Shown here: positions 48,673-57,447 of the stretch, in pieces | Layout of the letters: each line of letters begins with the position of its first letter | Position numbering within the stretch: the first letter of the stretch is position 1 | Assembly: GCA_020740485.1 (NCBI GenBank) | Contig: DYMN01000006.1 | Location: forward strand, 1-64,000 | Direction of reading: 5' to 3' | Length of the DNA: 64,000 bases | DNA from: Polaribacter sp. | GTDB lineage: Bacteria; Bacteroidota; Bacteroidia; Flavobacteriales; Flavobacteriaceae | The notes under the pieces: generated by a model | The model's database searches: none | Told to the model about the DNA's origin: nothing | What the model saw: the letters and a program-made list of their open reading frames with translations, nothing else | Program-made: the position numbers and the translations under genes

Positions 48673-50352
48673 ATGAAATTAACTAAAATAGTACTCGGGA
48701 TGGGTTTAGCTATAAGCTTAACAGCTTGTGGAACTCAAAAAACCGCCACCCAAACTCAACCCAAAAATGATTTTATTACTACACAAGGAGTCGTTGCAAA
48801 AAAAGTGCCCTTGACAGACGAGCAAATGAAGGCTTGGCCCCACATGGACTTGATAAAAGACTCTGTTCCGGGAATAAGTGTGGAAAGAGCTTACGAATTT
48901 TTAAAAGGCAAAACACCCACTACAGTGATTGTGGCAGTAAATGACTCCGGAATAGATATTGAACATGAAGATTTGAATTATGCCGTTTGGACCAATGAAG
49001 ATGAAATACCCAACAACGGAATAGACGATGATAAAAATGGCTATGTTGATGACATTCACGGTTACAACTTTTTGAGTGGTGCACCGGGTAAGTCAGCTCC
49101 CGAACAATTGGAAATTACGCGTTTAGTAGCTAAACTAATGCCTTTATACGAAGGCAAAACTATTGATCAAGTTGCTGATAAGGCTGAATTTGAGAAATAT
49201 AAGAAAATGAAGGCGGAAGTAGACCAAAAATACCAAGAAGCCAAAGGACAATTAGAGTTTTATGGAACAATACAAAAAAATTTAATCGCTGCTGACAAAG
49301 CCATTCAAGAAAAATTAGGCAAAAAAGACTACACCGTAGATGAAATTATGACCTTAGAATTAGGTGATGATGATGCCAATATGGGTAAAATGATGATGAC
49401 GCGTTTGTTAGCTGCCGGCTTGACTCCTGAAGATGGCATAAAAGAAATTCAAGGCGCAGTAGATCATTTTAAAAATCAAGCTGAAAATAATTACAATTTA
49501 AGCTTTAAAGGTCGTTTGTCCAATGACAACGTTGATGACATAAATGACAGAAATTACGGTAACGGCAATGTCATGGGCTCAAAAGAAGTTGAAACACACG
49601 GCTCGCACGTTTCCGGTATTATCTTGGCTCAAAGAAACAATGGGAAAGGTATGAATGGCGTAACTAACGATGCTAAATTAATGACGGTTCGTTGTGTGCC
49701 TGATGGTGATGAATATGATAAAGATGTTGCTTTAGGTATTCGTTATGCTGTAGATAATGGAGCTAAAGTGATTAATATGAGTTTTGGAAAATCTTTTTCA
49801 GCACATCCTGAATGGGTTTACGATGCTATCAAATATGCTGAAAGCAAGGATGTTCTTTTGGTTCACGCTGCCGGAAATGACGGTGCTAATATTGATTTAG
49901 CAGAAAATTTCCCCAATGATTCTAAAGATAAAATTAAAGAAATAGCAGACAATGTACTTACTGTAGGAGCCATGACCTATAATTTTGATGAAAATTTACC
50001 GGCTTCTTTCTCAAACTATGGTAAATTAAACGTAGATATTTTCGCCCCAGGTTTTGCCGTTTATTCCACCACTCCAAATAATACCTATGATTCTTATCCG
50101 GGGACTTCAATGGCTTCTCCGCAAGTAGCGGGAGTGGCTGCATTGATTCGTGCCTACTATCCTCAATTAACAGCGATCCAAGTGAAACACATCATTATGG
50201 ATTCAGGGGTTGCTATGAATTTTGAGGTGATGCAACCTAATGAAGAAGGTGAACCTAAAAAAGTATTATTTAATACTTTAAGTGTTTCAGGTAAAGTTTT
50301 AAATGCCTATAACGCTGTTAAATTAGCCGAACAAATCGCAAAAGGAAAATAG
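48673..50352 (+). CDS. S8 subtilisin-family serine peptidase, lipoprotein
   Basis: Lipobox LTAC; VAVNDSGIDIEHEDL, HGSHVSGIILAQRNN, YPGTSMASPQVAGVAALI catalytic D/H/S motifs. Confidence 0.94.
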   Translation: MKLTKIVLGMGLAISLTACGTQKTATQTQPKNDFITTQGVVAKKVPLTDEQMKAWPHMDLIKDSVPGISVERAYEFLKGKTPTTVIVAVNDSGIDIEHEDLNYAVWTNEDEIPNNGIDDDKNGYVDDIHGYNFLSGAPGKSAPEQLEITRLVAKLMPLYEGKTIDQVADKAEFEKYKKMKAEVDQKYQEAKGQLEFYGTIQKNLIAADKAIQEKLGKKDYTVDEIMTLELGDDDANMGKMMMTRLLAAGLTPEDGIKEIQGAVDHFKNQAENNYNLSFKGRLSNDNVDDINDRNYGNGNVMGSKEVETHGSHVSGIILAQRNNGKGMNGVTNDAKLMTVRCVPDGDEYDKDVALGIRYAVDNGAKVINMSFGKSFSAHPEWVYDAIKYAESKDVLLVHAAGNDGANIDLAENFPNDSKDKIKEIADNVLTVGAMTYNFDENLPASFSNYGKLNVDIFAPGFAVYSTTPNNTYDSYPGTSMASPQVAGVAALIRAYYPQLTAIQVKHIIMDSGVAMNFEVMQPNEEGEPKKVLFNTLSVSGKVLNAYNAVKLAEQIAKGK

Positions 50353-50379
50353 AACTTTCACCTATTTTTAAAAATTCAT

Positions 50380-50414
50380 AAAGCTGTTTACAATTTTTGT
50401 AAACAGCTTTTTTT
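50380..50414. terminator. intrinsic-terminator-like hairpin
   Basis: AAAGCTGTTTACAAtttTTGTAAACAGCTTTTTTT. Confidence 0.8.
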
Positions 50415-50506
50415 AGTTTAAATTTTGATTTTTATATCAAACCTATTTTCAAAAATCAATGATAACTCTTTAAAAAAATTAAGAACCATTCTGTCAGAAA
50501 AAATGC

Positions 50507-51106
50507 TTAAGGTTTAGATTCTTGAATTAATCGTGCTCCTGTATTTTTAAATAGGAATGAATTTTCTATCAATTGTTGATCTTTTTCATAGAGGTAATAT
50601 GTATCTGCAGCGCTAATAAACATAATACTATACACATTGGGATGAAGATAATAATAGTGAATTTTGAAAAATTGTTTTTTCGCTATATCTGAATTAAATG
50701 TGTTCGTATCATAATACAATAAATAATGATTTTCACTTTTTTTCAATAGTTTTTGATAATGATCGCTTTCTGTATTTATTTTGATTTTATTGTTGATGAA
50801 TTCTTCAAAATTTCCAACTATGCTGTCCTTATAAATGCAAAAATAAGTACTAGAATAAATCCCTGCCTTAGTTTTATCTCCAAAAGTCATTGATATATTA
50901 TCATTTGTTTCTTTAAAAGGTGCAACATAAACACTAGGATCATCAACTACTAATGGATCATCAATTATACGCCAATTTTTGGGATATTTAAAATTGAAAT
51001 CTTGGTTTTCGAAAATTTTAACTTAGGTTTGAAGTTCAGCATCCTTAACCGACCTTGGTGAAGTGCATGAAACCATTAGTAAGATTATAGGAATAAACTT
51101 GTGCAT
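50507..51106 (-). pseudogene. hypothetical lipoprotein gene interrupted by one in-frame TAA (51023-51025)
   Basis: Continuous frame MHKFIPIILLMVSCTSPRSVKDAELQT*VKIFENQDFNFKYPKNWRIIDDPLVVDDPSVYVAPFKETNDNISMTFGDK...; the downstream part is the 127-aa ORF 50507-50890. Confidence 0.75.
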
Positions 51107-51134
51107 ATAATTGAGATTAACAAAACAAATATAA

Positions 51135-51164
51135 TAAAAAAACCGTTCAAATCTGAACGGTTTT
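51135..51164. terminator. intrinsic-terminator-like hairpin
   Basis: AAAAAAACCGTTCAaatcTGAACGGTTTT. Confidence 0.75.
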
Positions 51165-51192
51165 AATCAAGAAAAACAAAGTTTTAAAAAAG

Positions 51193-52059
51193 TTATTTTA
51201 CACTTGGTTTACCCAGCGCATCCCATTCAGCATAAGCTCCTTCGTAATTTTTTACATTTTTGAATCCCATCATATTTACCAAATATGCATAAAGTGTTGC
51301 TCCTTTTACACCGGTTTTACAATAAACTAAATAAGTTTTTTCGGGATTTAATTCTATTCCCGCTAATTTTGTAAATTCTTCAGGTGAAATAAAAATATTT
51401 GTTTCTTTCTGAACCAAACTTTCATAAGGAATGTTAATAGCGCCTTCTATATGACCCTTGCTGTAAGTGTTTTTATCATCCAAAATGCCTTTAAATTCGT
51501 TTTCCGGACGTGCATCGATTATGATTACATCAGGATTTCCGATTGCAGATTCAACAAAAGCAGCATCGGCATAAACTTCAGGATTTAGATTTACAGTAAA
51601 AGTTTTAGCTTTTACTGTTGGGACAGCAGAAGTTAATTTGACGCGTGCATCACGGAAACCTGCATTTTCGCGATGTAATAATTTCACATCTTTTGCACCG
51701 AGATATTTCAAAATCCAATATACTCTGGTTGCATATTTTTGACTTCCTTCATCATATACCACGATGGTATCTTCATTTGAAACGCCTTTTGTGCCTATAA
51801 TTTTAGCAACTTCTTCTGTGGGAAGCAGAAGCCCTTCCACCTTGTTTTCTTTATCGTTTAAAATAGCATAAGGAATATTGATGGCGCCATCCACGTGGGT
51901 TTGAGCGTACAATTTATCCTTACTAGCGTCAATAACCACTATGGGTTTTTCTTTTTGAAGTGTAACAAAATCTTTGGCTGAAATAATTTCTTGTGCAAAA
52001 GATTTGCCAACAAATAACAAGGCGATGATTAATAATCCGAATATTTTTTTTGTGATCAT
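51193..52059 (-). CDS. exported sulfurtransferase with two rhodanese domains (3-mercaptopyruvate sulfurtransferase-like)
   Basis: Signal peptide MITKKIFGLLIIALLFVGKSFAQ; two rhodanese repeats; catalytic loop YLVYCKTGVKGATLYAYL. Confidence 0.9.
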   Translation of the reverse strand: MITKKIFGLLIIALLFVGKSFAQEIISAKDFVTLQKEKPIVVIDASKDKLYAQTHVDGAINIPYAILNDKENKVEGLLLPTEEVAKIIGTKGVSNEDTIVVYDEGSQKYATRVYWILKYLGAKDVKLLHRENAGFRDARVKLTSAVPTVKAKTFTVNLNPEVYADAAFVESAIGNPDVIIIDARPENEFKGILDDKNTYSKGHIEGAINIPYESLVQKETNIFISPEEFTKLAGIELNPEKTYLVYCKTGVKGATLYAYLVNMMGFKNVKNYEGAYAEWDALGKPSVK

Positions 52060-52092
52060 TTTAGTTTAGTTTATTAAGTTTATTTGAGAAGA

Positions 52093-52124
52093 GTGTGAGT
52101 AATATATTGCTACATTACTCACAC
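52093..52124. promoter_or_regulatory. 11-bp perfect-stem hairpin between porin and sulfurtransferase genes
   Basis: GTGTGAGTAAT-atattgctac-ATTACTCACAC. Confidence 0.6.
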
Positions 52125-52189
52125 AAAAACAATACCATTATTGAGTGTTTCTAAAAAAATAGCAAGTAGAAAACTATTTACAATCATGT

Positions 52190-53320
52190 TTATTTAATAA
52201 TGGCTTGTAGTTGAATTTGTAATACATCTTGATATGCTTGAGTAGGCAAGTATTTTGCTTCTTTTGTATTATATTGATAGTTAACTTGTAGTCTGGTCCA
52301 TTCGTTAAAATGGTAATTAAATCCTGCAGTCCATCTTAAGGCATGACTATTATCAACTGCAACATCATTCAATTTGTCAATACCATATGATTCATATTTG
52401 AATACAGGTTCGAATTTATCTTTAATTCTATAAAGAGCAGTTAAATAATAGCCGCTTCTTTCTGTAGAACCATCCACAACACTTACTGCTCCTCCGCAGC
52501 CACCACCAGTTGTATAGGAACCGTTATCTGTTCCAGAAATATATTCGCCTTGTAATATGAATTTTTTATATTTTACAGCTGCATCAAAGCCTAATCTGGT
52601 TCTACTGTCATCTTCTGTAGCTGTTGGAGAATCAGGTGTGAATTTACCGGTTTTATAGCTACCACCCAGAGTAAAATATTTACTGGGCGAAAAAGTTAAA
52701 CGAGCCACATACGTTTTTAAATTGTCAGACAGAGAATGAAATTCATAATCGTCGCCCATTACATCTCTTCCTTCACCGTTCATCAAGGCTAATTGATAAG
52801 TAAACACATCTTTAACCCCTTCAGAAATTTTTATTTTTTCACCTGTACTACCTGATAACATAAATCCCATATCGCGGATAGGTCCGGCTAATTCGTTTAC
52901 CACATCCGACCTATCAATAGTATAGAGTTTATGACAACCTTGCATTTGTTCTGCACCAAACGGAGCTTTAAATTGTCCAACTGCTGCTGTTAAAAATGGT
53001 TTGTATCTGTCGTAAGAAACATAAGCATCGCAAATTCCGAATCCGGCTGCAGGGGCATATTCCATGATAAAATAGTAAGAAAAATCATAAGGAATATTTC
53101 CCATCACACCCAAACGGGCACGGTTAAAGAAAAATCCACTTTGATCTAAATCGGGCGTGTGTTCTTTATTCATTCCTGTTATTGCGTATTCGTATTGTGG
53201 TTGAATAAAACCGAATATTTTTATGCCGTCTCCTTCGCCGGGACCTTCACAACCTTGTGAATAGGAAAATTGAAAAGCAATTGCAACAGCTAAAATTATT
53301 ATATATTTAATTGATTTCAT
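52190..53320 (-). CDS. porin (OprO/OprP-like outer membrane channel)
   Basis: Signal peptide; FGFIQPQYEYAITG, FFFNRARLGVMGNIPYDFSYYFIMEYA, AAVGQFKAPFGAEQMQG; C-terminal QLQAIIK. Confidence 0.82.
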   Translation of the reverse strand: MKSIKYIIILAVAIAFQFSYSQGCEGPGEGDGIKIFGFIQPQYEYAITGMNKEHTPDLDQSGFFFNRARLGVMGNIPYDFSYYFIMEYAPAAGFGICDAYVSYDRYKPFLTAAVGQFKAPFGAEQMQGCHKLYTIDRSDVVNELAGPIRDMGFMLSGSTGEKIKISEGVKDVFTYQLALMNGEGRDVMGDDYEFHSLSDNLKTYVARLTFSPSKYFTLGGSYKTGKFTPDSPTATEDDSRTRLGFDAAVKYKKFILQGEYISGTDNGSYTTGGGCGGAVSVVDGSTERSGYYLTALYRIKDKFEPVFKYESYGIDKLNDVAVDNSHALRWTAGFNYHFNEWTRLQVNYQYNTKEAKYLPTQAYQDVLQIQLQAIIK

Positions 53321-53387
53321 TTTTTGTGTATTTTAAATAAAGATATTATTGATATGATTATAGTCAGGTATTAGTTTCAAATATGTT

Positions 53388-54470
53388 TTAAGGAGCAACG
53401 TATATACCATCGGTGTTGGCGCCATCTGTTTTATAATACCCGTATCCTGAACCACTGTTATAAGAACTGGCACTGCCGGCACCGCCCCATGTGACAGCTT
53501 GTAAGTTTAATGGGTCGCCTGCAACATTTGGGCTTGCTAACATATCGGTGTGAATGATACCATTTGCACCAAATGATAAACTACGGGCGTTGTTGTAACC
53601 CAAAACTTGTAACCAAGTGGTAACAATTGACGATGTTTGTCCGGTATAACAATAGGTTAACACGTTACTTGCTTCAGGATTATAATGTTTTAGATTATCA
53701 AAAGTAATATCATTCATATTGTAAGCCCCGTTAATATGTCCAAAATGGTTGTATTGGGCTACAGTCCATTTATTGATAATTTGATAATTTGATGGGGTTG
53801 TCAATACATCTACTTTAGAAACATTCCAAGGCATTGCTAAAATTGCATTTAAACGAGCATTTAAAATTTCTTGACCGGTTGTTTTACCTGTGGATAAAGT
53901 AGGACTATCAAAATCTGTTAATGTCGGTGCAGCTGTAGTTACCCAATTAGTGGTAGCATACTGCGTTGCATTAGTAGTATTCCAAGAATTTGCAGCAGTA
54001 GTAAAAGCAGGATTCCAAGATGACATTCCCCATTTTAAAAATTTAGCATTGGGATAACCAGCCATTCTTAGAATAGTAGCAGCACGTGATGCAGTTTGAC
54101 CTGAAAAACAAACCACTAAAATTTTTGTTGTTTTTTCAGCCGGTGCAGCCGTTAGAATATTTGCCAATGGAATATTTTGAGCACCCTTGATATGTCCATT
54201 ATTGAATGTAGTAGCATCTCTAATATCTATAACTGTCCAACCCGGGATGCCATAATTATTGGTAGCATCAACGATACCACTATCAGTAGTAAGTTTTGCC
54301 GGTGTAACCAAACCGTTCGAAATAGTGTTGAAATCCAAGTTATTAGCAGTCATATAGTCAACGAGTACTGAGAACTCATCGGTTGACAATTCCTCATATT
54401 TTCGGCAACTTGTGGTAACAAATAACGGTATTATTACCGCTAATAATAAAATTGAAATTATTTTTCTCAT
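53388..54470 (-). CDS. rhodanese-domain lipoprotein (two domains)
   Basis: Lipobox TTSC; TVIDIRDATTFNNGHIKGAQNIPL with ILVVCFSGQTASRAA; second domain HINGAYNM with VLTYCYTGQTSSIVTTWLQVLGY. Confidence 0.88.
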   Translation of the reverse strand: MRKIISILLLAVIIPLFVTTSCRKYEELSTDEFSVLVDYMTANNLDFNTISNGLVTPAKLTTDSGIVDATNNYGIPGWTVIDIRDATTFNNGHIKGAQNIPLANILTAAPAEKTTKILVVCFSGQTASRAATILRMAGYPNAKFLKWGMSSWNPAFTTAANSWNTTNATQYATTNWVTTAAPTLTDFDSPTLSTGKTTGQEILNARLNAILAMPWNVSKVDVLTTPSNYQIINKWTVAQYNHFGHINGAYNMNDITFDNLKHYNPEASNVLTYCYTGQTSSIVTTWLQVLGYNNARSLSFGANGIIHTDMLASPNVAGDPLNLQAVTWGGAGSASSYNSGSGYGYYKTDGANTDGIYVAP

Positions 54471-54623
54471 GATGATTAAAAATTTAATTAATTGTTAATG
54501 TATTCTACTTTGCTTTGGAAATAATGAAATATTTAGAACTATTTCCGTGTACAAATTTCCGATTTATCAAAATAAAGCTCAATTTTTTGGATATGTATTA
54601 AAACAACTTTATTATTACATCCT

Positions 54624-54657
54624 ATCAACTTTTTAATTGATAAAAATCAACTTTTTA
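54624..54657. promoter_or_regulatory. FNR-type box TTGATAAAAATCAA (54637-54650) within a 12-nt direct repeat ATCAACTTTTTA
   Basis: Perfect TTGAT-N4-ATCAA; ATCAACTTTTTA occurs at 54624 and 54646, 22 bp apart, in the divergent intergenic region. Confidence 0.7.
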
Positions 54658-54687
54658 TTGTAAATTTGTAACCCAAATACTAGTTAT

Positions 54688-55365
54688 ATGTTAGATTGTT
54701 TAAAAGATATTCAACATCAAGAATCTTTTAATTTACTGAATAATAGCGAATTAGATGTCTTAAACCAAAATAAGATTACAGTCCATTACAAAAAAAATGA
54801 TACCATTGTCAAGCAAGGCACCTTTGTAAACAATATCTTTTTTAGTCAAAGCGGTTTGTTTAAATTGCACGTAGAAGGCAACCAAAAGAATATAATTCTG
54901 ACTTTTAAAGGAAGTAAGGTGTTTTTGGGAATTTCGAGTATTTACCATTCCACGGGGATGCATTTGTACTCCGTAACGGCGCTGGAAGATTGCATTGTGG
55001 ATATGTATGATATGTCAGCGTTTAAGCAAGTACTTCAAACTAATGTGGCATTTGCCAATGAGATTCTAAAGTATGTCAATCACAATTCCGGTAGAATTTT
55101 CCGTCGTTTTATTAATATGACTGAAAAAAATGCACGCGGGAAAGTGGCAAATATGATATTATGTCTTTCCAATAGTGTTTACTTCAGTCCTGAATATACC
55201 TTAAATATTACAAGAAAGGAAATGGCAGATTTTTTAGGGATTTCTATGGAAAATATTGTGCGTATTCTCAAAGAATTTAAAAATGACGGATTGGTAATAG
55301 TGGAAGGGAAGCGAATTCAGATAATTAATGCTGATTCTTTAATTAAGGTATATGATTTCGGGTGA
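54688..55365 (+). CDS. Crp/Fnr family transcriptional regulator
   Basis: cNMP-binding fold (VHYKKNDTIVKQGTFVNNIFFSQSGLFKL) and HTH (LNITRKEMADFLGISMENIVRILKEFKNDGLV). Confidence 0.92.
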   Translation: MLDCLKDIQHQESFNLLNNSELDVLNQNKITVHYKKNDTIVKQGTFVNNIFFSQSGLFKLHVEGNQKNIILTFKGSKVFLGISSIYHSTGMHLYSVTALEDCIVDMYDMSAFKQVLQTNVAFANEILKYVNHNSGRIFRRFINMTEKNARGKVANMILCLSNSVYFSPEYTLNITRKEMADFLGISMENIVRILKEFKNDGLVIVEGKRIQIINADSLIKVYDFG

Positions 55366-55377
55366 TTCGGACTTAAA

Positions 55378-55410
55378 GTAAGGGTTTGACTAACAGTCAA
55401 GCCCTTACTC
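55378..55410. terminator. bidirectional hairpin between convergent genes
   Basis: AGTAAGGGTTTGACTaacAGTCAAGCCCTTACT. Confidence 0.7.
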
Positions 55411-55427
55411 TTCCAACCCATACTCTG

Positions 55428-57206
55428 TTAAGGAATGATACATTTTTTGGTTCTGTTTTTCAGCATTTTTTGGTATTCTCCTTCAACCATTCTGTTTAAA
55501 AAAGCCTTATCTTTTCCGTGACATTCAATACAAGCCCCTACTTGCAGCATCTTTTTTTGGTCTTTTAAATCCAAAGGTTTTAGATAATCGTGTGCAGAAT
55601 AGGTTTTTTTTGGATTTACATCTTTTAAAAATCCGATCCAAGCATCTTGTGGCAATCCGTCCTGTGGCGCATCGGCGTAATAGGAATCAAATTTCCATTG
55701 AGCTTTGCTGTTTTTAACTTCATAGATTAATTTGCCACGTCCAAAACCCAGTGCTTGCGGATTATTGTGGCAGGAGGCACAGTCTCGAACTTCTTTTGTA
55801 GTAGTATGGGCAGCATTGGGTGCATACCAGCGGATAAATTTTTCAACAAACTTTTTGTTTTCATCAGGAAATTTTGAGGCATCCAAGGTCATGATCATAC
55901 CCGGAATGGTAGGCACGTATTCTTTGGTTTTACCGGCGGCACTAACTCCTATCGTAGGTGGCAAGTAACCAAATTCGGCGATGTGTTCTACCCAACGTCC
56001 TTTAATTTGGTCCTTATTAGTTAAAGTTGGATCAAAATCGGTATGACAACCTATACAAGTGGGAGACCAAGCTGTGTGACACATACTGCAAGAAAGGCTA
56101 TTATGCACTTCATCTCGTTTACAAGCTGAGGATATTTTGAATTCTTTTTTTGATATTTTGGAGGTGAGATATCCGTTTCCTTCTTTATCAACTCTGGTAT
56201 TAACTAATGGTATATTATTTTTTTCTGTAACAACAAATGAATAATGAGGATTCTTATAGCCACGCAACGCATAATCTTTTACAGAAATATAATCCATTTT
56301 AGCAGTCTTTTTCTGAAATTTTCCTTGGGGATGACAATCTTTACATTGAATCTTTACGGCTTGCGCTTCGTGTTTATACAAGGTGCCATCACCCATAATT
56401 TCTTGTGAGGTATGGCAATCTATACATTGCATTCCTAAGGTATGGTGTACATCAGGCGTTGTTTTTTCAAAGATACGTCCATCCATCAATTCGCGATACC
56501 CTTTTTTACCTTTTACATCTTCCGACGTGTAAAGGGTTTCGCTCCAACCCTCGTAATTGGTAGATATTCTACCGGAACGGCTGTGGCATCCGAAACACTT
56601 GTCATTGCCAACATTGAGATTGATTTGCGGGTGTATGTTGTCGTGAATATTGGGTTTAGCCCCATTTTCATAGTTTAAATGGCACGCCAAACATCCACCG
56701 CCACGTGTAAGCTCTGTAACTTCTGCATACTGTTTTTTTTCATTGCCCAAATGACAAGTTCCACATTTGTTTTTCAAATGCACGTCTGCTGCCGTATGTT
56801 TCAAATGGGCTATATAAAAAAGTGAATCGGTGTGATGCACTTCTTCAAAGAGAAACTTATCCACGCTTACAATTCCACTGTTAGTGGTCATCAGCGATTT
56901 GCTGATTCTTTCATATTCATTGGCGTGGCACTGTGCTGTGGCACAAGTTTGTTGGGCATTTTGCAAGTTACCGGGAATGAGAATCATGCCTTTGTGCGCT
57001 TCGTCTTTATCGCTAGATTTTGTGTTTCCCAAATGACAAGCAGCACAACCTATGGTCTTTGGGTCGTGATATTTACTGAAACCACTCATTTCTGCATGAC
57101 AAGAGGTGCATGACTCACCTTGAGCCATAGCTGTGTAATCTCCTTTATTTTTTTTACAACTCGAGAGAATAATTAGTAGCAGTAATATGTAGTAAGTGGA
57201 TTTCAA
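55428..57206 (-). CDS. multiheme c-type cytochrome lipoprotein (12 candidate haem motifs), TTG start
   Basis: Eleven CxxCH motifs plus one CATAQCH (CX4CH); lipobox ILSSC; only a TTG start is available before an in-frame TAG in the adjacent tandem repeat. Confidence 0.85.
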   Translation of the reverse strand: MKSTYYILLLLIILSSCKKNKGDYTAMAQGESCTSCHAEMSGFSKYHDPKTIGCAACHLGNTKSSDKDEAHKGMILIPGNLQNAQQTCATAQCHANEYERISKSLMTTNSGIVSVDKFLFEEVHHTDSLFYIAHLKHTAADVHLKNKCGTCHLGNEKKQYAEVTELTRGGGCLACHLNYENGAKPNIHDNIHPQINLNVGNDKCFGCHSRSGRISTNYEGWSETLYTSEDVKGKKGYRELMDGRIFEKTTPDVHHTLGMQCIDCHTSQEIMGDGTLYKHEAQAVKIQCKDCHPQGKFQKKTAKMDYISVKDYALRGYKNPHYSFVVTEKNNIPLVNTRVDKEGNGYLTSKISKKEFKISSACKRDEVHNSLSCSMCHTAWSPTCIGCHTDFDPTLTNKDQIKGRWVEHIAEFGYLPPTIGVSAAGKTKEYVPTIPGMIMTLDASKFPDENKKFVEKFIRWYAPNAAHTTTKEVRDCASCHNNPQALGFGRGKLIYEVKNSKAQWKFDSYYADAPQDGLPQDAWIGFLKDVNPKKTYSAHDYLKPLDLKDQKKMLQVGACIECHGKDKAFLNRMVEGEYQKMLKNRTKKCIIP

Positions 57207-57217
57207 ATTTTGATGAA

Positions 57218-57343
57218 GTTGATGCTGTTGATACTATTGATGCTGTTGATGCTGTTGATGCTGTTGATGCTGTTGATACTATTGATGCTGTTGATGCTGT
57301 TGATGCTATTGATGCTATTGATACTGTTGATACTATTGATACT
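57218..57343. repeat. 14 x 9-bp tandem repeat (RTTGATRCT) with 45-bp higher-order period
   Basis: Fourteen consecutive 9-mers differing only by A/G at two positions; 57218-57262 and 57263-57307 are identical 45-mers. Confidence 0.95.
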
Positions 57344-57345
57344 GC

Positions 57346-57425
57346 TTGCACTGAGCGTAGTCGAAGTGTTGATACTTGCACCTAACTTGCATGCCCTTAG
57401 CGAAGCCGAAGTGTCGAAGTGTTGA
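57346..57425. repeat. dispersed intergenic repeat (CTGAGCGTAGTCGAAGTG / TTAGCGAAGCCGAAGTGTCGAAGTG type)
   Basis: Related words at 15600-15645 (cggtcgttgagcggagtcgaaacgccgaagtgtcgaaacc). Confidence 0.6.
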
Positions 57426-57447
57426 TAAAACTAAAAACAGTAATATT

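Noticed and set aside
54688-55365. Calling the regulator FNR (oxygen-sensing Fe-S)
   Set aside because: No N-terminal cysteine cluster typical of FNR is visible; only the broad Crp/Fnr family can be supported.
57218-57343. Possible CRISPR array
   Set aside because: The units are 9 bp and contiguous with no spacers; no Cas-like ORFs were seen anywhere in the window.
57154-57425. Overlapping ORFs on both strands encoding (STA)n/(SIV)n and (LLM)n low-complexity proteins
   Set aside because: Artefacts of the stop-poor 9-bp tandem repeat; no RBS or non-repeat domain.
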